Below are positions 9,207 through 17,561 of a stretch of 64,000 bases of DNA, one piece after another; the stretch's first letter is position 1; the number at the start of each line of letters is the position of its first letter. Under the pieces are notes generated by a model that was not told where the DNA came from, ran no database searches, and saw only the letters and a list, made by a program, of their open reading frames with translations. This stretch comes from Rugamonas sp. A1-17. GTDB taxonomy: Bacteria; Pseudomonadota; Gammaproteobacteria; Burkholderiales; Burkholderiaceae_D. Location: assembly GCA_025548565.1 (NCBI GenBank), contig JAJLPB010000003.1:555251-619250 (forward strand). The letters run 5' to 3'. The position numbers were made by a program, and so were the translations under genes.

Positions 9207-11117
9207 ATGAAACGCTACAGTGTCACCATCATCGGCATGGGCCCGCGCGGGCTCAGCGCTTTTGAACGCCTGGCGGCGGCCGCCGCCAGCCTGCAGCTGC
9301 CGCTGGACCTCAACCTGATCGAACCGGGCGACTGCGGCCCCGGCGTGCACAGCACGCGCCAGCCGCAACATCTGCTGATCAACACCATCGCCAGCCAGGT
9401 CACGCTGTTTCCCGCTCCCGGCGTGGTGCAGCACGCGCCGGTGTGCGCCACGCCCTCGCTGACCGCGTGGGCGCGCCAGCAGGGCTACCGCCGCGTCGGC
9501 GAGCGCTACTATCGCCTCGACGGGCACGGCGGCGCCGAGATCACCGAAGCCGATTACCTGCCGCGCAGCCTGCTCGGCGAATACCTGGCCTGGGCCTACC
9601 GCCAGATCGCCGCCGCGCTGCCGTCCAGCGTGCGGCTGACCCACCACCGCCTGCGCGCCACCGACCTGTGGCGCCAGGCCGACGGCCGCCACACCGTCGA
9701 GCTGGAAACCGGCTACCTGGTGCAGAGCGACTTCGTCGTGCTGACCACCGGCCACGGCCGCAACCAGCCCGGCGCGCTGGACGCGAAACTGGCCGCCTTC
9801 GCGCAGGAGCACGCGCGCCACAACAGCCGGCTGGCCTTCGTGCGCCACGCCTATCCGCTGACCCAGCTCGACGGCATCGGCGCCGGTACCCGCGTCGCCA
9901 TTCAGGGCCTGGGCCTGAGCGCGCACGACATCATCGCCGAGTTGACGGTGGGGCGGGGCGGCGCCTTCGTGCAGGGCGAGGACGGGCTGCGCTACGAGCG
10001 CTCGGGCGGCGAGCCGCAGCTGACGCTGTGCTCGCGCAACTGCCTGCCGGCCGCCGCGCGCGGCGTCAACCAGAAGGGGCTGGACGGCCGCCACCAGCCG
10101 CGCTACTTCACGCCGGACGCGGTGGACGCGCTGCGCCGCGTGGCGCTGGCGACGCGCGGCAGCCGCCAGCTGGACTTCGAGCGCGAGCTGCTGCCGCTGC
10201 TCAAGCGCGAGATGGGCTGGGTCTACCGCGGCACGCTGGCCACGGCCGCGCCCGACGGCGCCGCCCCCGATCCCGCCCGCTACATGCTGAGCGCCGACGA
10301 CAGCGCGCTGATCGACCAGTTGCTGTTCCCGCTGCGCGGGCGCGAATTCGCCTCGCTGGACGAGTTCCGCCAGTTCTTCGCCGGCTGGCTGCGCGACGAC
10401 CTGGCCGAGGCCCGGCTGGGCAACGTTGGCAGCGCGGTCAAGGCTGCCACCGACGTGCTGCGCGACGTGCGCGCCACGCTGCAGGCGGCGGTCGAGCACG
10501 GCGGCCTGACGCCGGCCTCGCACCGCCAGTTCCTCGAGGTTTACCACCCGGCCATCAACCGGGTCGCCTTCGGGCCGCCGCTGCGCCGCAACCAGGAACT
10601 GCTGGCGCTGCTGGACGCGGGTGTGCTCGAGATCGCCTCCGGCCCCGGCGGCACGATCGAGCTCGACGAGCAAAACGCCCGTTACGTGCTGAGCACCGGT
10701 TTTGGCGACAGCGAGGCCCGGCATCAGGCCGATGTGCTGGTCGTGGCCCGCCTGGACGCCTTTTTTCCCGAGCTGGACGATTCCTTACTCATCCGTAATG
10801 TGCTGAAACGGGGGCTGGCGCGGCCGTATTACAACGGCGCCTACCACCCCGGCGGGCTCGACATCGACGCCGCCGGCCAGCCGCGCGACGACTTCGGCCA
10901 GCCGTCCCGCAACCTGTGGGCGCTGGGCTACCTGGTCGAGGGCGCGCACTACTACACGCACGCCCTGCCACGGCCGGGAATGCGCTCGCGCCAGGTGCTG
11001 GACGCCGACCGCTGCGTGCACGCCATGCTGGCCCGCATGGACGCCGTCCCCCTGCCGGAAACCCGCCACGCCACCGTTCCGGCGCCCTCGGCGGCGTTGC
11101 CACACGTCACTTTGTAA
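9207..11117 (+). CDS. FAD/NAD(P)-binding protein (NAD_binding_9 type)
   Basis: A putative flavoprotein of 636 residues. The N-terminus has a dinucleotide-binding Rossmann motif (VTIIGMGPRGLSAFERL, start at about residue 3). A second nucleotide-binding Gly motif is seen at about 232-241 (IQGLGLSAHD). The overall pattern fits the FAD-NAD(P)-binding family PF13454, whose members are poorly characterised oxidoreductases. No signal peptide or membrane segment is seen, so it is probably cytoplasmic. The start is taken at 9207 because AAGGA at 9193-9197 is 9 nt away; the ATG at 9201 is only 3 nt from it and would add two residues. It stands alone, 71 bp after the RND gene, and is followed by hairpins. 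Substrate and pathway are unknown. Confidence 0.75.
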   Translation: MKRYSVTIIGMGPRGLSAFERLAAAAASLQLPLDLNLIEPGDCGPGVHSTRQPQHLLINTIASQVTLFPAPGVVQHAPVCATPSLTAWARQQGYRRVGERYYRLDGHGGAEITEADYLPRSLLGEYLAWAYRQIAAALPSSVRLTHHRLRATDLWRQADGRHTVELETGYLVQSDFVVLTTGHGRNQPGALDAKLAAFAQEHARHNSRLAFVRHAYPLTQLDGIGAGTRVAIQGLGLSAHDIIAELTVGRGGAFVQGEDGLRYERSGGEPQLTLCSRNCLPAAARGVNQKGLDGRHQPRYFTPDAVDALRRVALATRGSRQLDFERELLPLLKREMGWVYRGTLATAAPDGAAPDPARYMLSADDSALIDQLLFPLRGREFASLDEFRQFFAGWLRDDLAEARLGNVGSAVKAATDVLRDVRATLQAAVEHGGLTPASHRQFLEVYHPAINRVAFGPPLRRNQELLALLDAGVLEIASGPGGTIELDEQNARYVLSTGFGDSEARHQADVLVVARLDAFFPELDDSLLIRNVLKRGLARPYYNGAYHPGGLDIDAAGQPRDDFGQPSRNLWALGYLVEGAHYYTHALPRPGMRSRQVLDADRCVHAMLARMDAVPLPETRHATVPAPSAALPHVTL

Positions 11118-11184
11118 AGCCGGTTGATACATACGGTAACACCCATCAAGACGTGGAACTTGTAAGCTACCTTTCCTGGAGCGT

Positions 11185-11205
11185 ACGCGCCGGAGTCCGG
11201 CGCGT
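11185..11205. terminator. Perfect 9-bp hairpin downstream of the FAD/NAD(P) gene
   Basis: ACGCGCCGG and CCGGCGCGT pair perfectly around a 3-nt loop. No long T-run follows, so it may be a transcript-stabilising or weak termination hairpin rather than a full intrinsic terminator. Confidence 0.4.
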
Positions 11206-11232
11206 TATCATGGCCTTGCACAGCGGTTCCCA

Positions 11233-11266
11233 AAAATGCGGGACTCTGGCACTATGGCCGCATTTT
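11233..11266 (+). terminator. Candidate intrinsic terminator before the proline-rich gene
   Basis: AAAATGCGG (11233-11241) pairs with CCGCATTTT (11258-11266) around a 16-nt loop, ending in four Ts. It lies 31 bp before the TTG start of the next gene, so it probably separates the two transcripts. Confidence 0.45.
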
Positions 11267-11297
11267 CCCGACGTCGTTCCGTTCAAGGTTTGCTATT

Positions 11298-12200
11298 TTG
11301 CATCACGATTCCCATATACTTTCTGCAAATTCCGAATATTGCGAAACGTGCGGCCAGCGTTTGCCTGAGGCCGGGGAGCGGTACGCCGCATGGGATCGCA
11401 AATCGAAGTCCAACCGCATCGGCATCGGCATCTCGATCGCGTTGCACTTGCTGGGCGTGCTGTACTACTTCCTGTCGCCGTCGCCCAAGAACACCCACGC
11501 CGCGCCGCCCAAGGGCGGGGTGATGGTCTACATCGCGCCGCTGCCGGAGAAGGCGACCAAGAAGCCCAATCCAGAGCCCAAGAAGACCGAGGTGGCCAAG
11601 GCCAAGCCGCCGCCGCCGCGCAAGCAGGTCGCCTCCAAGGACGCGCCGGCCGCCATCCGGCCCAAGCTGGAAACCTATGTGCCGCCGGTGCAGGCGACCA
11701 TGACGCCGCCGCCCGAGCAGGACATGTCCGAGATGATCGCCAAGCGCCGCGCCGCGCGCGAGGCCAACAACCCGCAACCGGCGCCGCCGGCACCGACAGA
11801 GAGCGACAGCGAACGTTCGCTGCGCATCGCCAAGGCCAACATCGCCGGCGCGCAGGGCCGCACCAGCGGCGCCGACAAGGACGACACCGGCGGCATCTTC
11901 TCGGTCGACAAGAGCTACCACAGCGCCGACGTCAAGTTCCGCGGCTGGAACACCAACTTCAAGCGCCGCTGGCTGCAGCAGATCCACGTCGAGCAGGGCG
12001 CCGAGCAGGACATCGAAACCGCCGTGGCCAAGGAAATGGTCAAGATCATCCGCAAGGAAAAGCCGGGCGACTTCGAATGGGATTCGCGCCGCCTGGGCAA
12101 GGTGGTCACGCTGAGCGCGCGCAAGGAGGACGAGAAGGAATTGATCGCCTTCCTGCTCAAGGAAATGTTCCCCGAATACACGCGCGGCGCCGGCCGTTGA
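11298..12200 (+). CDS. Proline-rich single-span membrane protein of unknown function
   Basis: This gene is not recognised. The 300-residue product has four visible parts. A short N-terminal zinc-ribbon-like stretch has C15-x2-C18 (EYCETCGQRLP). One hydrophobic span sits at about 43-58 (IGIGISIALHLLGVLYYFL). A long Pro/Lys/Ala region (about 60-165) recalls the stiff linker of TonB. A conserved-looking C-terminal domain (about 195-300, GWNTNFKRRWLQQI to LLKEMFPEY) does not resemble the TonB C-terminus. The start codon is TTG with AAGG 9 nt upstream; no ATG is available in frame nearby, and the CxxC element supports this start. A Pro-rich arm anchored in the inner membrane suggests a periplasm-spanning role, but this is inference. 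It is followed by a 131-bp gap with an operator-like palindrome. Confidence 0.6.
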   Translation: MHHDSHILSANSEYCETCGQRLPEAGERYAAWDRKSKSNRIGIGISIALHLLGVLYYFLSPSPKNTHAAPPKGGVMVYIAPLPEKATKKPNPEPKKTEVAKAKPPPPRKQVASKDAPAAIRPKLETYVPPVQATMTPPPEQDMSEMIAKRRAAREANNPQPAPPAPTESDSERSLRIAKANIAGAQGRTSGADKDDTGGIFSVDKSYHSADVKFRGWNTNFKRRWLQQIHVEQGAEQDIETAVAKEMVKIIRKEKPGDFEWDSRRLGKVVTLSARKEDEKELIAFLLKEMFPEYTRGAGR

Positions 12201-12262
12201 TTTGCCAAAAAACTACGTTCCATTCCCCGGATTCCGCCGCCGGTCGCAAAATCCCTGATAGC

Positions 12263-12285
12263 TTGACAACTTTACTTTAAAGTAA
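12263..12285. promoter_or_regulatory. TTGACA element abutting a 14-bp perfect palindrome
   Basis: A consensus -35 hexamer TTGACA (12263-12268) is followed at once by the perfect palindrome TTACTTTAAAGTAA (12272-12285), within the expected -35/-10 spacer. This is the classic position for a repressor operator. It lies about 47 bp before the start of the ABC ATPase gene, whose GGAG-type ribosome site is at 12317-12321. No regulator gene is adjacent, so the binding protein is unknown. Confidence 0.55.
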
Positions 12286-12331
12286 TCTTGTCGCGGACAC
12301 CGTCCGTCCCCCTATCAGGAGAGTGCGTTCC

Positions 12332-13222
12332 ATGCTATCGATCAAACAGCTGAGCAAGACCTACGCCAACGGCGTCAAGGCCATCAACGACGTCACCCTG
12401 GACATCCCGAACGGCATGTTCGGCCTGCTAGGCCCCAACGGCGCCGGCAAATCGTCGCTGATGCGCACCATCGCCACGCTGCAGGATCCCGATAGCGGCA
12501 CCATCCATTTCGACGGCCTCGACGTGCTGGCCCAGCCCGAGGCGCTGCGCCGCCAGCTCGGCTACCTGCCGCAGGACTTCGGCGTCTACCCCAAGGTCAC
12601 GGCCGAGGTGCTGCTGAACCACTTCGCCGTGCTCAAGGGCCTGACCGCGCGCGGCGAGCGCAAGGAGGCGGTCGAGGCGCTGCTGCAGCAGACCAACCTG
12701 TGGGAGGCGCGCAAGCGCGGCCTGGGCACCTACTCGGGCGGCATGCGCCAGCGCTTCGGCATCGCCCAGGCGCTGCTCGGCTCGCCACGGCTGGTGATCG
12801 TCGACGAACCCACCGCCGGCCTCGACCCCGACGAGCGCAACCGCTTCCTCAACCTGCTGGCCAAGATCGGCGAGCAGGTGGTGGTGATCCTGTCGACCCA
12901 CATCGTGGCCGACGTCACCGACCTGTGCCCGCGCATGGCGCTGATCGTCAAGGGCGAGGTGCGGCTGCAGGGCGAGCCGCAGGCCACCATCGACACGCTG
13001 CGCAGCAAGGTCTGGCGCCGCAGCGTCAGCGCCGAGGCGCTGCCGGAATACCAGCAGCGCATGAACGTGCTGCATACCCGCCTGGTCGGCGGCAAGCCGC
13101 AGATCAACGTGTTCGCCGACAGCCAGCCGGACGACGGCTTCATCCAGGTCGAGCCGGACCTGGAGGACGTCTACTTCCTGCACGTGCGCAACGCCGCCGC
13201 CAACGCGGCCGCCACCGTCTGA
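12332..13222 (+). CDS. ABC transporter ATP-binding protein
   Basis: The cytoplasmic ATPase subunit of an ABC exporter, 296 residues. Walker A is at 34-42 (GPNGAGKSS), the signature SGG at 135-137 (YSGGMRQR), Walker B at 154-160 (LVIVDEP) and the switch His in STHIV. It is of the ABC-2/DrrA-like type with a C-terminal extension after residue 210. The ATG at 12332 is chosen over the in-frame GTG at 12323 because AGGAG at 12317-12321 has normal spacing only to the ATG. The gene ends 10 bp before a large permease/peptidase fusion, so the two form one operon, preceded by a palindromic operator candidate. The transported substrate is unknown. Confidence 0.93.
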   Translation: MLSIKQLSKTYANGVKAINDVTLDIPNGMFGLLGPNGAGKSSLMRTIATLQDPDSGTIHFDGLDVLAQPEALRRQLGYLPQDFGVYPKVTAEVLLNHFAVLKGLTARGERKEAVEALLQQTNLWEARKRGLGTYSGGMRQRFGIAQALLGSPRLVIVDEPTAGLDPDERNRFLNLLAKIGEQVVVILSTHIVADVTDLCPRMALIVKGEVRLQGEPQATIDTLRSKVWRRSVSAEALPEYQQRMNVLHTRLVGGKPQINVFADSQPDDGFIQVEPDLEDVYFLHVRNAAANAAATV

Positions 13223-13232
13223 GGGGCGCGCC

Positions 13233-16200
13233 ATGTTGATGGAATTCTTTAAGTTCGACCTGCGCTACCAGTTGCGCCAGCCGCTGCTGTGGGTCACCGG
13301 CCTGATCCTCGGCCTGATGGCCTTCGGCGCCGCCACCAGCGACGCCGTTCAGGTCGGTGGCGCGATCGGCAATGTGCACCGCAACGCGCCGGTGGTCGTG
13401 GCTCAGATGCTGGGCTCGTTCACCGTGGTGGCGACCTTCATCGTCACCGTCTTCATCGCCGGCGCCGTGCTGCGCGACAGCGAGGTCGGCATCTCGGACA
13501 TGCTGTTCGCCACGCCGATGCGCAAATACCAGTACCTGGCCGGACGCTTCCTGGCTGGCCTGGCCGCCTGCGTGTGCATCTTCGTGCTGATCGCCGCCGG
13601 CATGCTGATTGGCTCGGTGATGCCGTGGGTCGACACCGCCCGCGTCGGCCCGCAGCCGCTGTTCGCCTACCTGTGGGGCTTCGGCTTCTTCGTCATCCCC
13701 AACCTGGTCTTCGTCGGCGCCTTGCTGATGCTGCTGGCCTCCACCACGCGCTCGATGATGCTGGTCTATGTCGGCGTGCTGGGCTTCTTCGTGCTGTGGA
13801 TCGTGGCCGGCGTGTTCACCCGCGACATCAACAACGAATGGACCGCCGTGCTGCTCGACCCGTTCGGCGTGCGCGCCTTCGGCCGCGCCACCCGCTACTT
13901 CTCGACCGCCGATTCGAACGCCGGCCTGCCGCCGTTCAGCGGCTTCCTGCTGGCCAACCGCGCGCTGTGGCTGGGCGTGGCGCTGGTGTTCTTCGGCGCC
14001 ACGCTGGCGCTGTTCAAGCCGCAGCGCGCCGGCACCGGCCGCCGCCTGTTCGGCAAGGCCAAGCCGGCCGCGCCGGTGGCGGCGGCGCCATCCAATGTGG
14101 CGCTGCCGCGCACGGTCGCGCACTTCGACGCATCGACCGGCTGGCGCCAGTGCTGGCACATCCTGCGCTTCGACGCCATGGGCGTGTTCAAGAGCGTGCC
14201 CTTCCTGGTGATGCTGCTGTTCGGCGTGCTCAACTTCGTCGGCGCAGCCAGCCAGGCCGGCGCCAACTTCGGCACCACCGTGTATCCGGTCACCGGGCTG
14301 ATGCTGCGCACCTTGGCCAGCACTTTCAACTTCATGCTGATCATCGTGCTGACCTTCTACGCCGGCGAGCTGATCTTCAAGGAACGCCAGGTCAAAATCG
14401 CCGACGTCAGCGACGCCATGCCGGTGCCGGACTGGGCACCGCTGCTGGCCAAGAGCATCGCGCTGGTCGGCGTCATCTTCGGCTTCCTGCTGACCGGCGT
14501 GCTGGCGGCCGTATGCTTCCAGCTGGTCAAGGGCGGCACGCCGATCGAAGTGGGGCTGTACCTGAAAGGCGTGCTGCTGGAATCGGCGTTCTTCGTGCTG
14601 ATGGGCCTGATGGCCCTGGTGCTGCAGGTGCTGACCAATAACAAGTTCCTCGGCTACCTGCTGGTGATCGTGTTGATGGTGTCGCAGATCGTGCTGAGCG
14701 TCATGCACTTCGACCACAACCTGTACAACTTCGCCTCGCTGCCCGGCTTGCGCTATTCGGACATGAACGGCTACGGCCACTTCCTCAAGGGCTGGTCGTG
14801 GTTCGGCGTCTACTGGGGCTTGTTCACGCTGGCCCTGCTGGTGCTGGCGCAGGCGTTCTGGGTGCGCGGACTGGCGCGTCCGTGGCGCCAGCGCGCGCAA
14901 CTGGCGGCCGCGCGCCTGAAGGGGCCATCCGGCGTCGCGCTGGCCGCGCTGCTGGCCGGTTTCGTCGGCAGCGGCGCCTGGATCTTCTACAACACCAACG
15001 TGCTCAACAAGTACGAGGCTTCCGACGTGGCGATGGACAAGCAGGCGCGCTACGAGAAGCTGTACCGCCGCTACATCGACCTGCCGCAGCCGCGCGTGAC
15101 CGACATCAGCGCCGACGTCGACATCTATCCGGCCGAGCGCCGGGTGGCGATCCACGGCCGCTACCAGATGGAAAACAAGACCGGCGCGCCGCTCGACGTG
15201 CTGCGCATCCAGGTCAATCCCGACCTTGAAACGCGCTTCGACAACCTGCCGCCGCATACGACCGAGCTGGACGACAAGGACGCCGGCTTCAGCATCGTCA
15301 AGCTGGCGCAGCCGCTGGCGCCCGGCGCCAGGCTGGACCTGTCGTTCCACGTCGACGTGCGCAACCAGGGCTTCACCAACAGCGGCGCGCCGGACCGGGT
15401 CAACCTGAACGGCACCTTCTTCGACAACTTCACCTTCTTCCCGCACTTCGGCTACAACCACCAGGGCGAGCTGACCGACCGCAACGAGCGCCGCAAGCGC
15501 GGCCTGGGCGAGCCGGTGCGCATGCCCAAGCTGGAGGACGAGAAGGCGCGCGCCAACGCCATCTTCAGCGACGAGGCGGACTGGATCAACTTCGAGACCA
15601 CCGTCTCCACCAGCGCCGACCAGATCGCCATCGCCCCCGGCTACCTGCAGAAGCGCTGGGAGCAGAACGGCCGCCGCTACTTCCACTACAAGATGGACCG
15701 GCCGATGGTGCCGTTCTTCGCCTACCTGTCGGCCCGCTGGGACGTGCGCAAGGGCGAGTGGCACGGCCTGCCGATCGAGATCTACTACGACAGCAAGCAC
15801 GCCTACAACGTCGACCGCATGATCACGTCGGCGCAGAAGTCGCTCGACTACTTCGAGGCCAACTTCACGCCCTACCAGCACAAGCAGGTGCGGGTGCTGG
15901 AGTTCCCGAACTACCAGAGCTTCGCGCAATCGTTCGCCAACACCATTCCGTATTCGGAATCGATAGGCTTCATCGCCGACCTGCGCAGCAAGGATGACAT
16001 CGACTACGTCTACTACGTCACCGCGCACGAGATGGCGCACCAGTGGTGGGGCCACCAGGCGGTCAGCGCCAACATGCAGGGCTCGACCATGCTGATCGAA
16101 TCGCTGGCGCAGTACTCGGCGATGATGGTGATGGAGAAGGCCTACGGCCGCGACAAGTTGCGCCGCTTCCTGCGCTTCGAGCTGGACCGCTACCTGAGCG

Positions 16201-16814
16201 ACCGAGGCGGCGAGCTGGTCGAGGAGCAGCCGCTGCTGCGCGTGGAGAACCAGCAGTACATCCACTACCGCAAGGGCAGCCTGGTGTTCTACCGCCTGCG
16301 CGACGAGATCGGCGAGGCCGCGCTCAACCGCGCGCTGAAGCGCTTCCTGACCGACAAGGCCTACCAGCAGCCGCCGTACACCACCAGCCGCGAACTGCTG
16401 TCCTACATCCGCGCCGAGGCGCCGCAGGACAAGCAGGCGCTGATCACCGACCTGTTCGAGAAGATCGTCTTCTACGACAACCGCGTGACCGAGGCCAAGG
16501 CCCACAAGCGCGCCGACGGCCAGTGGGACGTGACCATGACGCTGCACCTGGCCAAGATGGAGGCCGACGGCAAGGGCAAGGAGACGCCGCGCGCGTACGA
16601 CGAGCCGGTGGAGATCGCCGTGTTCGCGCGCGACAAGGGCGCCAAGGAGCGCGACGAGCGCGTGCTGTTCACCGACAAGCGCGTGCTGCAGGGCAGCGAT
16701 CCGGTGGTGACGGTCACGGTCAAGGAGCAGCCGTTCGAGGTCGGCGTCGATCCGTACAACAAGATGATCGACCGCGTCTCGCGCGACAACCGCATGGAGG
16801 TCACGGTCGAATAG
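13233..16814 (+). CDS. ABC-2 type permease fused to an M1-like metallopeptidase
   Basis: A 1193-residue fusion. The N-terminal part (to about 590) has two sets of membrane spans separated by a soluble stretch, which looks like two ABC-2 permease halves. After the last span (about 565-585) comes a large domain related to M1 aminopeptidases. This carries the zinc motif HEMAHQWWGHQ, with H932, E933 and H936, and a candidate third ligand E956 (MLIESLAQYS). Canonical M1 enzymes place that Glu after 18 residues; here 19 residues lie between, so the spacing is one longer. Homologous fusions are known in Bacteroidetes and Proteobacteria. The peptidase domain should lie on the outer face of the inner membrane. 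It works with the upstream ATPase. Substrate unknown; perhaps a peptide is exported and trimmed. Confidence 0.85.
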   Translation: MLMEFFKFDLRYQLRQPLLWVTGLILGLMAFGAATSDAVQVGGAIGNVHRNAPVVVAQMLGSFTVVATFIVTVFIAGAVLRDSEVGISDMLFATPMRKYQYLAGRFLAGLAACVCIFVLIAAGMLIGSVMPWVDTARVGPQPLFAYLWGFGFFVIPNLVFVGALLMLLASTTRSMMLVYVGVLGFFVLWIVAGVFTRDINNEWTAVLLDPFGVRAFGRATRYFSTADSNAGLPPFSGFLLANRALWLGVALVFFGATLALFKPQRAGTGRRLFGKAKPAAPVAAAPSNVALPRTVAHFDASTGWRQCWHILRFDAMGVFKSVPFLVMLLFGVLNFVGAASQAGANFGTTVYPVTGLMLRTLASTFNFMLIIVLTFYAGELIFKERQVKIADVSDAMPVPDWAPLLAKSIALVGVIFGFLLTGVLAAVCFQLVKGGTPIEVGLYLKGVLLESAFFVLMGLMALVLQVLTNNKFLGYLLVIVLMVSQIVLSVMHFDHNLYNFASLPGLRYSDMNGYGHFLKGWSWFGVYWGLFTLALLVLAQAFWVRGLARPWRQRAQLAAARLKGPSGVALAALLAGFVGSGAWIFYNTNVLNKYEASDVAMDKQARYEKLYRRYIDLPQPRVTDISADVDIYPAERRVAIHGRYQMENKTGAPLDVLRIQVNPDLETRFDNLPPHTTELDDKDAGFSIVKLAQPLAPGARLDLSFHVDVRNQGFTNSGAPDRVNLNGTFFDNFTFFPHFGYNHQGELTDRNERRKRGLGEPVRMPKLEDEKARANAIFSDEADWINFETTVSTSADQIAIAPGYLQKRWEQNGRRYFHYKMDRPMVPFFAYLSARWDVRKGEWHGLPIEIYYDSKHAYNVDRMITSAQKSLDYFEANFTPYQHKQVRVLEFPNYQSFAQSFANTIPYSESIGFIADLRSKDDIDYVYYVTAHEMAHQWWGHQAVSANMQGSTMLIESLAQYSAMMVMEKAYGRDKLRRFLRFELDRYLSDRGGELVEEQPLLRVENQQYIHYRKGSLVFYRLRDEIGEAALNRALKRFLTDKAYQQPPYTTSRELLSYIRAEAPQDKQALITDLFEKIVFYDNRVTEAKAHKRADGQWDVTMTLHLAKMEADGKGKETPRAYDEPVEIAVFARDKGAKERDERVLFTDKRVLQGSDPVVTVTVKEQPFEVGVDPYNKMIDRVSRDNRMEVTVE

Positions 16815-16826
16815 GCGTGGTAAAAA

Positions 16827-16863
16827 TTGTTACACTAAAAGACAAATTAGTGAATTGACAAAT
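16827..16863. promoter_or_regulatory. Promoter/operator candidate of the second ABC operon
   Basis: The 75-bp gap after the fusion gene is AT-rich, unlike its surroundings. It contains the inverted repeat CACTAA-N8-TTAGTG (16833-16852) and a direct repeat GACAAAT at 16841-16847 and 16857-16863. TTGTTA (16827-16832) could be a -35 element. These features suggest that the LolD-like operon has its own regulated promoter; no single -10 element is convincing. Confidence 0.35.
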
Positions 16864-16889
16864 CTATCATCGGCGGAGATACTGCGCCG

Positions 16890-17557
<668 letters not shown>

Positions 17558-17561
<4 letters not shown>

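Noticed and set aside
13140..16547. A very long open frame (1135 codons) on the minus strand opposite the permease-peptidase gene
   Set aside because: Its translation is low-complexity His/Gln/Arg/Ala sequence with no domain, and it mirrors a well-supported plus-strand gene. Long antisense frames are common in very GC-rich DNA.
16855..16883. TTGACA (16855) with GATACT (16878) as a promoter of the LolD-like gene
   Set aside because: The -10 element would overlap the GGAG ribosome site, so a normal leadered mRNA could not include it. A start further upstream is more likely.
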